This document shows positions 12,046 to 22,459 of a DNA stretch of 64,000 nucleotides, in pieces. Both the position numbers and the translations under genes were made by a program. The DNA is taken from NCBI GenBank assembly GCA_001051155.2, contig JYIP02000007.1, positions 2,606,342 through 2,670,341 on the forward strand, written 5' to 3'. The DNA comes from Chrysoporthe austroafricana. Lineage: Eukaryota; Ascomycota; Sordariomycetes; Diaporthales; Cryphonectriaceae. A model generated the notes under the pieces. That model ran no database searches. It had not been told where the DNA came from and saw nothing but the letters and a program-made list of their open reading frames with translations. Positions within the stretch are counted from its first letter, which is position 1; each line of letters starts with the position of its first letter.

Positions 12046-12529
12046 GCGCGGCCCATACCCGTCCTGGTCGCTCCACTCCACCCTGCACTGCCCCCTGTCG
12101 CCACACACAAGATTCGGGGCACATGTTAGACTGGACCTCCCCTTGCTGCGTCTTGCGTCATATTCTGTCCTTTGAATTCGTCCGACCACCCGGTGCGGGC
12201 ATGTTGCGAAGCAGCGCGCGGGGGGGGCTCCACCAGCTCATCAAGGGTCTGATAGCAGGTTAGCCAGGCATTCACAAAAGAATTCTTGTCTTTTCAACAT
12301 ATGCACAGCAAATTCAAAATCATCGGGAGCATGTTCTCGACAGTTGTGCGGTATGCACGTCTCATCACTGCTGTCTGTCGCATTGTTGTGGTGGGCAGCG
12401 CAGGGGCTTGGTGCCAGAAACAGCCCCCCCGGGAACAATTGGGCCTGCAAGCAGATGGACCTTTAGCTTCAGCCCCCCCCCCGGACACTCGAGGGAGGGG
12501 ACTCGAAAACAATGCTTTGTCTCTGGCTG

Positions 12530-12740
12530 TCTGTAAGTGTCCTGCGGGTGTCCCACAGGTGTCATGCAGGTGTCCCCCACTGTCCTGCAAGTGTCGCTGG
12601 CTGCTTCTAGGCGTCTCACAAGTGTGTCCAGCTGCGTGCAAGCATCCCTAAGTGCTCGCAAGTATCCCGCAACTATGCCTAGGCACGCCAGAGGCTGCAT
12701 ATGCCCCATAGTGATGAAGGGAGGGGAGTTTCTCGTGTTG
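12530..12740 (+). repeat. Left copy of a diverged direct repeat
   Basis: The stretch is rich in short TGCAAGTGTCC-type words and matches the copy at 13735-13905 in the same orientation over more than 100 bases. Examples are GTCCTGCAAGTGT, AGGCGTC and CCAGGC..CGCCAG.GGCTG. Mismatches are mainly C/T. Together with its partner it brackets the RIP-scarred relic at 13039-13698. Confidence 0.65.
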
Positions 12741-13038
12741 TGAACGGATAGCAACGATACCTAACATGCGCGTGTCCTGATGCGTAAACGTGAAACCTAA
12801 TCCATCCTCAACGTGTAATACCAGACAGACCAAAAGAACGTCGCAAACAAGTCTAAACCATTTACCATCCTCCGCCCGGTCCCTATAAATTCTGCTTCCC
12901 GTTTCCGCTCTGTCCCTATAAAGCTTGACCCCATGAATCCTGGTTCCCAGTACCGGCTTGGCCCCATGAATTCCGAGACGAGTCCCGGAGGGCCTCAGCA
13001 GTGGACTAATGTCAGGTTCCTTGAGAAGCTTCTGCAGG

Positions 13039-13698
13039 TTATCCCCAAGTGTGTAGAGATCTCTCTTGCTGTCCCCAAGCGGCGGTGGTTCCGTTATCAT
13101 TCTCATCGTCGGTAGGAATATCCGACTCTTTGTCAATACCGCCTCGAGATTTGGGCCTGGTTTGAGCTTGAGTATCGTCGGGGTATTGGGTCTGGTCCTC
13201 GTTAATATTGCCCCAACTTATATTCGCCCGGGGTTGACCGTTATCGCCAATGTCAGCTTATTGGAGTTGATTGTTATCAGTGCCCTAGGTAATGCTCATT
13301 TGGTTCTGAGCCTGAGCCTAATTCTTATTGCCCCAAGCAACAATTTGCCTAGTTTTGAAGCTGACGTCGTCTGGTGTTATCTCAAGTGATACTCTGTGCC
13401 TGGCCTTCCTTAGCGTCACCCTCATAGTCTCCATCTTTCCGCAAACTTCCCAACGTAAGTAATTATGGACTTTGGCATCTGGAATGATACTGGCGATAAA
13501 TATTTCCAGATTACTGTCATTAATGGCATTGAAATCAATATCCTCGCAGAATGCCGCGAATGCAGATTTACCGGTATAAAGATCCTCATTATTGTTGTTG
13601 TCTGTGTAAGCCAGAGGAGCGATCGCGGCCATGATATCGTCTGTGAGCCCATCGCCGGAGCCCTCGTACATCGCCACCAGATTGTCACTGGCTCTCAC
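13039..13698 (-). pseudogene. RIP-scarred relic, Gln/Asn-rich protein
   Basis: Reading the minus strand from 13698, one frame stays coding-like to 13039 except for three nonsense codons: TAG at 13318-13320, TAG at 13285-13287 and TAA at 13258-13260. All three lie in the same frame and each becomes Gln by reversing one C-to-T change in a CpA context, which is the RIP signature. The product would be rich in Asp, Asn and Gln (TDNNNNED, NGTTAAWGQQ) with a possible helical part near FAAFCEDIDF. No family is recognised. The AT content is higher than in neighbours. It may be an internal part of a decayed transposable element, given the flanking direct repeats. Confidence 0.6.
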
Positions 13699-13734
13699 GT
13701 TCAGGCCGTCTTGCTGAGGGGATAAGTGTTTCTA

Positions 13735-13905
13735 GCTGCTTGCAAGCGTCCCGTGAGGAATTCCAACGGCTCGCAAATGTCCCAAAAGTGTCCTGCAAGT
13801 GTTACTAGCTGCTCCCAGGCGTCCTGTAACTGTCTCCAGCCGTCCCGCTAGTATGCTTAAGCGTCCCGCAAGTGTGCCCAGGCGCGCCAGCGGCTGGATA
13901 CGTGT
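13735..13905 (+). repeat. Right copy of a diverged direct repeat
   Basis: Partner of the copy at 12530-12740, in the same orientation and about 1.2 kb away. The shared words run through GTCCTGCAAGTGT, GCTGCT, AGGCGTC and CGCCAGCGGCTG. Confidence 0.65.
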
Positions 13906-14986
13906 TATACGGACGTCCGGAGTACCACTAAGGATGAAAAGCGAGCTGAGCGCCGTTGTGGAATACATCCACCCTCGACGTGTCAGAAGGAACCCAACTG
14001 CAGGTTGTTGGGAGGCTGTGCAATGGGAACCCAAGGCAGAGACGCTAAGACAACAGACTATAAGACGCCAGGACAGCGAGACTAATTTCAAAAAAGAACC
14101 TAGTCCCTCAAACACTCCTCAAACCTCCTTAACAATCATCATTCAATCAAACGCAAGCTCTAAATACACACAATCCCTTGTATAAATACGCCCGATGGAT
14201 GAAATGAGTGAAAAAGGGAGGGGGGAGAGGGGTCTGGTGTCATGAACGGATGGGTCTTCCGTCACCCGCCCCCGCGCGGTAGAGGTGATCCGCCGGGGAT
14301 GGTGGTGCTGGTGGCGAAAAGGGCACGCAGTAACTGCAATCCCTTCCAGGTAGACTTGATGAATGGCGGGAAATCTCAAGCAGCATTGGCTCATGCATGG
14401 GCTTCCCTATCATTAAAGTTTCTGCCAACAGCATGATGTCAGCTGTCATGGCTCGAGAGTCTCAGACCATGTTTTCAAGGCAAGCCGGAGACTGTGGTCG
14501 GCAGCAGGCGACGGCACAGATACAAGAGATGTTCCGATACGATTTGAACAGCTTGCAGATAGCTTAGGAGGCCCCGTTCTTTACACTATCGCTATCGCCG
14601 TCGCTGTCGCCGTCGCTGTCGCCGTCGCCATCGACCTCGACATTGCTATCGGCATCGGCATTGCCATCGACCTCGCCATCGTTGTGGTGTGGGAAGAACC
14701 TTTGTGCTCTAGTCCAAAGGAGAAATTGTTGCTGTTCTAGGACGAAAGATCTAGCGTACAGGCAAGCACAAAATGCCCTTTTCTATATCGTTGCAACCCA
14801 TCTCGTTAGTGAACATGTCATAGGGGAAGCCGAGTGGGTGGGCGAAGTCGTTCCCACATGAGAAATGGCATCAGGGTGACAAAACCTATGTAGACTTATG
14901 CTAGGTGTAATTAACTAGCACGGTAACTTGAGAACTACAGATCAATCACCTCATCTGATAACTAGAGGTGACTGCTACATATATAA
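13906..14986. other. Intergenic region with hexamer microsatellite
   Basis: No gene is supported. A degenerate hexamer repeat (GCTGTC/GCCGTC, then ATCGGC-type units) occupies 14579-14690. The final 100 bases are the presumed 3' untranslated region of the FunK1 gene. Confidence 0.6.
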
Positions 14987-17248
14987 CTACACCTTTGGAT
15001 CCCCCTGGGCTTCGCGAAGGATACTCCTCATCGAGGAATACAGCTCTAGATCCTCCTCGTACCACATCATCCCGTGCGGGAACACTTTCTTCCTCAGCTT
15101 ATTGACCCATGGGACAAGCGGCTCGCAATATTCCGTGCCGAATTTCGCCATAATCTCCAGGAAAATTCTTTCATCCGAAATTAGACCAATCTTTTCCGTA
15201 GCCAACTCCTTTATATGAGCGTGATTCCAGTCCTCAAATTCTGGAACTCCTCGGTGCTGGCCATATGGCCCATCGTAGTGAATGCATATCCAGAACAGCA
15301 CCCAGAAGAACGATTCGAGGTCGTGCATAAAGGAATGCTCCTCGCTCAGAAGCGCTCCGATGGCCATGAATGCCCTTGTGCCGGCATTCCCTCGCCACGC
15401 GTTGTCCTGTGACCCTCCCATCGAAAGGTCTAGGTCGATCAAGAACGAACGCCAGGATGAACTGTTCCCGTCTTCGTCCTCGTTGATCATGAGGTTATTG
15501 ACCGAGATGTCCCCGTGGAGGATGCCGGCCTTGTATAACGACTGGTGGCCGTCAATGCAGCCTTCTAGCCCGCGAAGCAAAGTCGTTCGGGAGCTGGCTT
15601 CGTAAAGAGGCTTTCCGTAGTCCTGAAGAACGATACGCCGGTGCACCCGATTGCTGCGGCTGCCTTTGCCGCTATAGTTGCTCGCTTTCGTAATGTCCAG
15701 CCCGCCGCGCACGTTGCTCTGAACCTCGTCGATACAGCCCCGTATGCAAACACTTTCGTGGTGGTAGTAGCGGACCACGTTGACCACACCTTTCTCGGTT
15801 GCGGCTCGAAGCAGCTCGCCTTCCTCTTCATGCCCTGTATATTTCCAGGAATCCTTGATCACGAACGGGTTCTGCTTCTGCGGGTCGTCTTCGCGATAGG
15901 CTTTCCAGCACGTCGTAGCTCGGCCGGCGATGCACGACGATCGCTGTATAACCTTGTCGATAATGAGCCGCTCGGGCTCGGGCTGGCCGTCGCGCTGGAT
16001 CGTAATAGAACATGGTTCTTTTCGGATTGCAAAGCCGTCTTGAACAGGTCGTCCATCCGGAGCTGTAATAGTAGGATCGAATCCAAGCTTTTCTTCGTCC
16101 ATTGAGAGAAAACCTAAGACCGTAGATACAAACCGGAATCCCTCTTTATTAATATCAAACTGATCGGATGAAATACCTCCCAGCCGATCAAATTCCCATA
16201 TTCTCATAAGAGAACCGCAAAGGGTAAACCCTAAGATGAAACGACGAGTATCTTGAACGGCCATAACTTTTCTTGCGAACTTTCCCAAGTTAATCCGTGC
16301 TTTGAAATAGATATCAGCAGATGGATTGCGATTGAGTATTCCAGGTACGAGAATTTGCGACCGGTAGCACCGAGAGTCATTTCCGGCTTTCGGATTATTC
16401 ACAAAGGCGACGTCTAGTTTCAACTTGCCTGTGCAACTCTGGACTGGGTGGATAGATTGTACTAGCGGCCTTTGTCGAAAGGTTGGTACCGAATTCTCTT
16501 CGGCCGCGAATGACGCCAGGTTCTCGCTGATATCTTGAAGCCAGCTCAACACGACGTTCTGGTTCGCATCCTCTGGCCATCCGCGCCAGCCGGCACTGAA
16601 GAGTGGGCTATCGCCTTCCGCGCACTTCCTGAAGACAGCCTCGGACGCCGTCTTTAGGCCCGCTATGCTGCCGAAAAAGGTATCGTGAAACCGAGGGACG
16701 TCGACGTGTATAGCTCCAAGCCTTTCTCGGAGGACTCTGTCGTTGTCCCTGCAGAATTCGGAAGAGTTTGCGAAGCTCCTCGAATTGCGGAGCCACGGTC
16801 GGGGACGAGGGGCAGGCTCGGGAACCGCGCGGTAGACTTGCTCCCAAACGAGCGCGTCATCTGGGTTATCGGCGAGGACGGCAATCAGAAGAGGCCTGAC
16901 GCGGTTCAGGTCAAAAGTGCCAGCGTCAATAGAGGAAACCGCCCGCAAAAGATCGTCAGTAAGGTTCCTGCCACTCCCACGCGCGGGGAGCAGCGGCGAT
17001 GCGGGAAGGCCCATCAGTGCTACAAAGAGCTCGAGAGAGACAATCTGAATATCTACATCACTGCCGGAAAAAAGGTGTTCTACCAAAATAGATCTCTCTT
17101 GACCTTTTCGGCTAAGCTGACCTGGCACGCCTGGGGTGTGGGGAGCGCTCCCGTCTTTACAGATCGATTTGAGCAAAGCCTTAAAAGCATCAAGGCCCTG
17201 TCCAATAGGATTGCCTTTGATGATCTCTGATGTCGATTGATCTGCCAT
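14987..17248 (-). CDS. FunK1-type fungal protein kinase
   Basis: A single exon of 753 residues from ATG 17248 (MADQSTSEIIKG); the frame opens 34 codons further upstream, to 17350. The FunK1 family is a fungus-specific kinase group, usually 700-800 residues long, with a long N-terminal region before a diverged kinase core. Here the N-terminal 330 residues include FHDTFFGSIAGLK and the later WEFDRLGGISSDQFDI block typical of the group. The kinase part has FVIKDSW (beta-3 Lys), the catalytic loop HGDISVNNLMI with Asp580 (HRD reads HGD, usual here), and FLIDLDLS in place of DFG. GNAGTRAFMAIGAL and the ESFFWVLFWICIHYDG helix follow. All key residues are kept and no break is visible, so an active enzyme is plausible. 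Substrates are unknown. Its moderate GC and full length mark it as intact among decayed kinase copies. Confidence 0.9.
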   Translation of the reverse strand: MADQSTSEIIKGNPIGQGLDAFKALLKSICKDGSAPHTPGVPGQLSRKGQERSILVEHLFSGSDVDIQIVSLELFVALMGLPASPLLPARGSGRNLTDDLLRAVSSIDAGTFDLNRVRPLLIAVLADNPDDALVWEQVYRAVPEPAPRPRPWLRNSRSFANSSEFCRDNDRVLRERLGAIHVDVPRFHDTFFGSIAGLKTASEAVFRKCAEGDSPLFSAGWRGWPEDANQNVVLSWLQDISENLASFAAEENSVPTFRQRPLVQSIHPVQSCTGKLKLDVAFVNNPKAGNDSRCYRSQILVPGILNRNPSADIYFKARINLGKFARKVMAVQDTRRFILGFTLCGSLMRIWEFDRLGGISSDQFDINKEGFRFVSTVLGFLSMDEEKLGFDPTITAPDGRPVQDGFAIRKEPCSITIQRDGQPEPERLIIDKVIQRSSCIAGRATTCWKAYREDDPQKQNPFVIKDSWKYTGHEEEGELLRAATEKGVVNVVRYYHHESVCIRGCIDEVQSNVRGGLDITKASNYSGKGSRSNRVHRRIVLQDYGKPLYEASSRTTLLRGLEGCIDGHQSLYKAGILHGDISVNNLMINEDEDGNSSSWRSFLIDLDLSMGGSQDNAWRGNAGTRAFMAIGALLSEEHSFMHDLESFFWVLFWICIHYDGPYGQHRGVPEFEDWNHAHIKELATEKIGLISDERIFLEIMAKFGTEYCEPLVPWVNKLRKKVFPHGMMWYEEDLELYSSMRSILREAQGDPKV

Positions 17249-18343
17249 TGCGGATGTGGCGGCGCGGTGGACTGGATCCAAGATACGCGTATCTGGGGAA
17301 GTGTGGTTAGGGTCAAAAGAAATTGTGTCAGGTGGCCAGAGATACTGCAATGTAGCTACGCAAACAGCTGGCTATTTGCAGTTTTGCTTTCCGCACGGAC
17401 GATCACCAAGCGATTGAGAGTCACTCAGGATATTACGTGGCACAGCCCGTGTCGCCCACTGGCGCTGCTACAGTATCGTCGGGATTGTCGGCAAAGGCGA
17501 TGCGGTCGAGGTCGAAGACTCGTTCGGGCGGGGAAAGCTTACACTTCTGACAGAGAGGCAAGCATAAGTTTTGAGAGGTCTGTATGATGATATGGTCAGA
17601 TCAGCAAAGACGAGGAGCAGGGACAGCGGCTCGAAAACTGCTATTTATGACATAACCTCTGAGAGGAGACAGTCACCTTATCGAGCAGCGAACAAATCAA
17701 ATGAGTTTGAGACCTCTATTCGTCTATTACAAAAGAGAGCAAGAGTGGCTATCTGAAGCTCACTCACAGTGGCCTTGGAAAATGAAAGGCCTTTATTGTG
17801 GGGCTCAAGGAGGGTTGAAATCGAATGCTTGCCAAAGGCGTTGCACTAGGGATCCCCGGGGAGGGGGCGCAGCCTCGCCTCTAAGTTTCGCGTACCATCT
17901 ACCACTACCGCGACAACCTACATCGTCGGCGCTCCTAACCCGAACCAAAGTACCTACTACTTGTAGGCCCAGTCGGATCCTCCAGCTAAACGTCTGGTTT
18001 GCAAGTGCGGCTGTACATACCACCAGCCACAAGGATGAACCTTCAGGTACAGCTCTCACCTGACTTATGGCTTCAGCGCAGATCGGAGAAACGAGTGATT
18101 AGATACTTTTATTACGTGGAAACAGGTCACGGAGGGACGGGGAAGGGCCGAGCAGGAGGGTGTGGATGTGGAGGTAGAGGGTGGTATTGCCGTTGGTGGA
18201 GGGCTGAGCCGTGTGCGAAACACTTCCGACACCTGAATTGTAAACCTCCCGAGAAGCATAGAGGCTGGCTCCTGAAGCGAACCGGCTTCGCCGCACAGGC
18301 GGGTCGCCAGCAGGACCGCGTGCCCTGCGCCATCCCCTCGGCG
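17249..18343. other. Gene-free stretch
   Basis: This is the promoter side of the FunK1 gene, followed by sequence without recognisable features. Short frames at 17.7-18.3 kb have no motif. Confidence 0.45.
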
Positions 18344-18949
18344 CTAAGGTCGGACCCCTGTGACTACTGAGATAGCTAGAGACAAGAAGAAACCGAGATC
18401 ATCATCGCCGGCTGCACCCGACCCTGTCAGGATAACCGGTACACGAGATCTCAGAGCTAAGCTGCCCCGGCCTGCGTTTCCCACTTCTTGCCCCCAGCGA
18501 TAAGCCGAAACGTCACTGGCTGCACCCGACCCTGTCAGGATAGCCAGCACACGCAGCTTGTCCGCTGCGGCTTGTGTCGCGAGAGAGAGAGAGGAGAGAG
18601 GAAAGGCTCGACCATCCAGCCCTCGAGGCCCGTCGCCGGCTGCACCCGACCCTGTCAGGATGACCGGTACACGCTGCCTCGCGGGCTTGTTCCTGTCTGC
18701 TTCCTCCCCTCCCCTCCCTTCCGAACACTGCCTGCGATGGCAGGGGAGAGAGCGAGAGAGGACGTCACTGGCTGCACCCGACCCTGTCAGGATAACCAGC
18801 ACACGCCACCCTCGCCCGTCGCCCATCGCCCGTTGCCCGTTGCCTTTTTGTCTTTTGCCCCTCGCCTCGAGGAGAGGCCCGACCTGTAGAGTAGAGAGAC
18901 CACTGCTAGCTGCGCCCGGCCCTGTCACGACAAACCGGTATGTGTACAT
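18344..18949 (-). CDS. Candidate repeat-peptide ORF (speculative)
   Basis: An uninterrupted minus-strand frame of 201 codons whose Met (18949) directly precedes the first repeat. It carries five copies of RVxVILTGSGAA(G/S)D (the first reads YRFVVTGPGAASS) separated by unlike spacers. The frame ends FFLSLAISVVTGVRP. There is no signal peptide and no known domain. The preceding gene ends at 18985 with a GTAGGT that could act as a splice donor, so this stretch could be a spliced 3' part of it. It could equally be non-coding repeat DNA. The plus strand also gives a repeated GCTRPCQD peptide, but that frame has a stop between copies 1 and 2. Confidence 0.25.
   Translation of the reverse strand: MYTYRFVVTGPGAASSGLSTLQVGPLLEARGKRQKGNGQRAMGDGRGWRVLVILTGSGAASDVLSRSLPCHRRQCSEGRGGEEADRNKPARQRVPVILTGSGAAGDGPRGLDGRAFPLSSLSLATQAAADKLRVLAILTGSGAASDVSAYRWGQEVGNAGRGSLALRSRVPVILTGSGAAGDDDLGFFLSLAISVVTGVRP
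18408..18940 (+). repeat. Five interspersed repeats at 3n spacing
   Basis: A near-identical unit of about 36 bases (core GCTGCACCCGACCCTGTCAG) occurs five times, with cores at 18421, 18529, 18649, 18781 and 18919. Intervals are 108, 120, 132 and 138 bases, all multiples of three. Spacers do not resemble one another. On the minus strand each copy contains ATCCTGACAGG, which also looks like a fungal branch site plus 3' splice acceptor. Copy 5 is the most diverged. Confidence 0.9.
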
Positions 18950-18984
18950 GCAGACTTCCTGTGGGAGCCAGCTTCCTGCTCCAC

Positions 18985-20235
18985 CTACCTTGCTCTGGGC
19001 CGACGTCTTCGTACAGCACTGGCGCCGGCTGTAGCATGGGTGGTGCGGCCTTGGACTTGGTGACGGCCCCTGGCCTTGCTGCTGATGGTCGTGTTGGTAG
19101 CATCACCACCAGCCTCAGCCCTAGTGTTGGCAGGCCGCCGCCTCGACCTGTCGGCGTCAGCGGCGGCGGCGGCGGCAGCGCCGGCAGCGCCGGCAGCAGC
19201 CTCTGGAGCTTCCCAGCGGACCGCCTTCTCCTGCAGACGGGGCTCGCCGCGCTGGCCGAGCTGGAACAGCTGGGCATCCTCGCCCGAGAGCTGGCGGCGC
19301 CGTGCGCGGGTGACGCGAGAGGAGGAGGACGACGACGAAGCAGCAGCAGCCCGAGTGCGCTGTGGGCTCTCCCCGCGGGCGGCGGCGGCGGCGAACCCCG
19401 CCTTGGGGGCAGACCGCCTTATGCTGCGGCTTTGACCACGGCTCGGGCCAGCAGCGGCCCTGTTCGATGTTGTTCTTGGTCTTGTTGTTGTTGCCCTGCC
19501 CTCGTCGGTCCTCCTCCTCTTGGGCCGTGGCCCTTCGCGTCCTGGCCGCGCCTCGTGGGCATCGTGGCCATCCTCCTTCTCCTCCTTCTCATCACCGGAC
19601 TCCCGTCTCCTCTTGCTGCTGGACGCCACAGGCGGCTGCGCGCGTGTATCTGTCCTCCTCTTCTTGGCGGCGCGCGGCCCGCCGGGGCGCTGCTCCTCCT
19701 CGCGCCCGTCCTCGTCCTCCTCGCGGCCTCTCTTCCCCCGGTGGTGGGGGCGGCCGCGGCGCGATGACGTGCTCGGTCCCGCCTGTGCCGCCTCGGGGCT
19801 TCTCGCGCGTGTCCTCGTCGCCGTCCTCCTCGACGTCTCCTCCTGGGCGGCGGGCTCTTCTGGGGACGCGGGTTCGGAGAGGGCTCGGGGCGGGGGTGTC
19901 GGTGACCAGTGCTGCCGGGGCTCTGGTAGGTCGCTAATCTCGCTCAGGGACTTGCCAGGGGGAGGCAATGGGACGGGGGACCATCGTCTGGGGTTGTCGA
20001 AATCTTCGGCCCTCGCCAGCCCCGAGTCGACGAGGATATCTTCTTCGACGATCTTGACGTGGTGTGCGATCTCCTCCTGGGTGAAGCCATCGCTGTTCGG
20101 CGACCATGCTCCCGATTCTAGCTGGCGGTAGTAGTTGTCAACAAACTCCCGGCGCCATGTATCTCGGGCATTCTTCCACCTCTCGAAATAGACCTCCCTC
20201 GACTCATCGGGACGCCGGGGCGAACAGAACGGCAT
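18985..20235 (-). CDS. Charged low-complexity protein, probably nuclear
   Basis: A single frame of 416 residues from ATG 20235. The first 110 residues look like a folded, helical domain (DESREVYFERWKNARDTW, then FTQEEIAHHVKIVEEDILVD). The rest is Arg-, Ser-, Glu- and Pro-rich with several basic clusters (KKRRTD, KRRRES, PKRRRTDEG) that resemble nuclear signals. A Ser run and an Ala/Gly run lie near the C-terminus. No family is recognised. High GC keeps other frames open, so the low-complexity half is less certain than the N-terminus. The stop overlaps GTAGGT, a possible donor that would extend the gene into the repeat ORF at 18344-18949. Confidence 0.55.
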   Translation of the reverse strand: MPFCSPRRPDESREVYFERWKNARDTWRREFVDNYYRQLESGAWSPNSDGFTQEEIAHHVKIVEEDILVDSGLARAEDFDNPRRWSPVPLPPPGKSLSEISDLPEPRQHWSPTPPPRALSEPASPEEPAAQEETSRRTATRTRARSPEAAQAGPSTSSRRGRPHHRGKRGREEDEDGREEEQRPGGPRAAKKRRTDTRAQPPVASSSKRRRESGDEKEEKEDGHDAHEARPGREGPRPKRRRTDEGRATTTRPRTTSNRAAAGPSRGQSRSIRRSAPKAGFAAAAARGESPQRTRAAAASSSSSSSRVTRARRRQLSGEDAQLFQLGQRGEPRLQEKAVRWEAPEAAAGAAGAAAAAAADADRSRRRPANTRAEAGGDATNTTISSKARGRHQVQGRTTHATAGASAVRRRRPRAR

Positions 20236-20629
20236 GGTATAGGGTGCAAGGACGGCGCTGTGTTGTGGTACGCGTCGCTGTCGATACGCGATGGTGGCGG
20301 TGGTCGTAATGGTCGGGAAGGTCGTGATGGTGGTGAGGATAATGATGATGATGAAGATAATGTTGCTGCTGCTGCCTGGTCGACAGCTTGCTGTCAATGG
20401 TATTTGCGAAACAGATCCAGTCGTCAGACCGCTCCAGCTACCCCTCTTCACGCTGTGCAGGTGGATCCCCAGCCCCCTTTTTTTTGCTGGCACCGGCAGG
20501 GGTGGTCAGTCCTGCAGCTGGGGGGTAATAAATACAGCAGGCCTCGCCGACGACTCGTTTGAATGTGACCAGAATTGCTTGCTCGTTACAAGTATTATCA
20601 CCGTCTTCGTCGTCGTCGTCGTTGTCATC

Positions 20630-22459
20630 ATGTCTGTGTCAGTCTTCGCAACGCTGACGCCCGAAAACGCCGTGGCGCAAAAGTGCCTGGCATCCCTTGT
20701 CGACAAGCATCGCGGCTCATTGGCTAGCCTACCCGGCGTGCGGCTCAACCCTACCGCCACAACCGCAACCGCAGCGGCAACGACAACCGCAGCGTCTGAC
20801 GACCGATCTACGCAGTCAAAATACCAGCTTGTCCTCTCGTTCGATACAGACACAGGCGGCTCTGGCCGAGATGCCAGCTGGGTAGTTGGGAAGCTGGGGG
20901 CTGGAGCTGCCAATATCGACCTCCCCATCTGCTCGTCCAGGTCACGCCAGCTTCAGGAAACCCAAATCTGCCAGATCTTCATTCACCCACAGTCTGGAGT
21001 CCTTATGCTGCGCAATACGAACGAGTCTCACCCGGTTACATACCTGCAAGCCAACGGAAATACCGACGCTAAGCTGCAATACAGGGACAAACACGTCCTT
21101 CATATGCAGACTAACCATCTTCGCGTCGGCCCGCTCGATTTCGTGCTCGAGTTCTGCGTCGAAGACGTCAGGGCGTACGCCGCCAGCCGCAGTACCTATA
21201 TGCGGCAGTAGTACCCGCACTGGATTGCCCAACCCGACCACGAGCAGGGCCAGGACCAGGGCCAGGACCAGGAGCAGGGGCAAGGGCAAGACCACAGCCG
21301 CCTCGACGCGCTGCCGACGTGCGAGCAGCTGCGCATGAGGGACGTGATCCTGCACCATACGGTATCGAGAGGCGCTTTCGGCATCGTTATGGTCGGCGTG
21401 GACAGGTGGTCCGGCGACATGGTAGCATGCAAGACGATCCACTGCTACGACCGCGACGCAGACCTGGTCAATAACGAAGTCCGGATCGCGGCGCGGATCC
21501 CTGCGCAGACGGTCGGGCTGGTACCGCTCCTGTCGTCATGGTGCGAGCACGGCCGGTCACCGCCATGCTTCCGGTCGGCCTTTGAGACAGTGCATATGAT
21601 TATGCCGTACGCGCCGCTGGCGTTCGATACGGCAGCGTGGGGCGCGGTAGTACCGGCGGCGCGACTGGCGCTCTTCCGGCAGGTGCTGGAGGGGGTACGG
21701 AATCTGCACGCGATGGGCATTATGCACAGGGACATCAGCCCGCGGAACCTGCTGGTATTCTCGCTCGAGCCCCCACGGGCGGCCGTCTGCGACTACAGCA
21801 AGTCCAAGGCCGGCGCCCGGGGCTACCAGGCAGCGCTAGGGCCCCGCGGCTTCACGGCGCCCGAGGTCGGCCGCCCCGAGGGCCATACTAGCGCCATCGA
21901 CATCTTCAGCCTGGCGCTCTCGCTGCTGGCCACCTTCGGCCGGCGCCCCGGCTGGGACCAGCCCGTGGCCACCCCCGACGGCCACCGGCGGCTCCTCGAG
22001 TACCTCGCCGGCCTGCGCGGCCGCATGCCCGACGGCCTGGAAGACCTCCTGCGCTCCATGCTGGCGTGGGCCCCCGCCGCCCGGCCGACGGCCGAGGAGG
22101 CCCTAGCGCATCCGGTCTGGGAGCTAGCGGAGGCAGGAGCGTCACCCGCCTCCGCGGCTGTGTCCAGCAGCACCAGCACCAGCACCAGCACCAGCAGCAG
22201 TAGCAGCGGCAGCTCCTCTGGACACGGCCCGGGCAGCAGCGCGGCAGCGACGGCGAGGCTGCGGCGGTCGGGTGGCATGTCTCCGTCCGGCTCGAAGGGG
22301 GTGAATAAAAAGAGGGCGCGGGGGTCAGACGCGCTGCCGCCGCCTCTGTCTGGGAGCAAGATACGGAGGTCGGACGCGCCGGGCGCGGGGCGGGGGGAGG
22401 AAGGGGGGCTGACAAGGCCTTCAGGCAGCGGGTCCCTGCTCTCACCACCGCCAGCGTAG
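20630..22459 (+). CDS. FHA-like plus Ser/Thr kinase, interrupted by TAG
   Basis: ATG 20630 opens a 193-codon frame with an FHA-like region (WVVGKLGAGAANIDLPI, then QICQIFIHPQSGVLML, then HLRVGPLDFVLEF), ending at TAG 21209-21211. The same frame continues to 22459 and encodes a kinase: RGAFGIV glycine loop, VACKTI lysine, HRDISPRNLL catalytic loop, CDYSKS in place of DFG, FTAPEVG activation-segment end and DIFSLALSLLATFG. FHA-kinase architecture resembles the Rad53/Chk2 (Cds1) group, though the FHA part is weak. A Gln-rich DQGQ repeat links the halves, and a Ser-rich tail with a KKRARG patch ends the protein. The TAG may lie in a non-canonical in-frame intron (for example 21167-21247, 81 bases, poor donor GTCAGG). 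Alternatively it is a nonsense mutation of CAG, of the RIP type, making the kinase half untranslated. Confidence 0.65.

Noticed and set aside
18488..18889. Plus-strand Cys-containing repeat peptide (GCTRPCQD)
   Set aside because: Attractive as a repeated mini-protein, but it lacks the first copy because of a stop and has no start of its own; the minus frame covers all five copies. Kept only as an alternative.
18408..18940. CRISPR-like array
   Set aside because: Repeats of about 36 bases with spacers look similar at first sight, but spacers are 72-102 bases and unequal, repeats are diverged, and this is a fungal nuclear genome with no cas genes.
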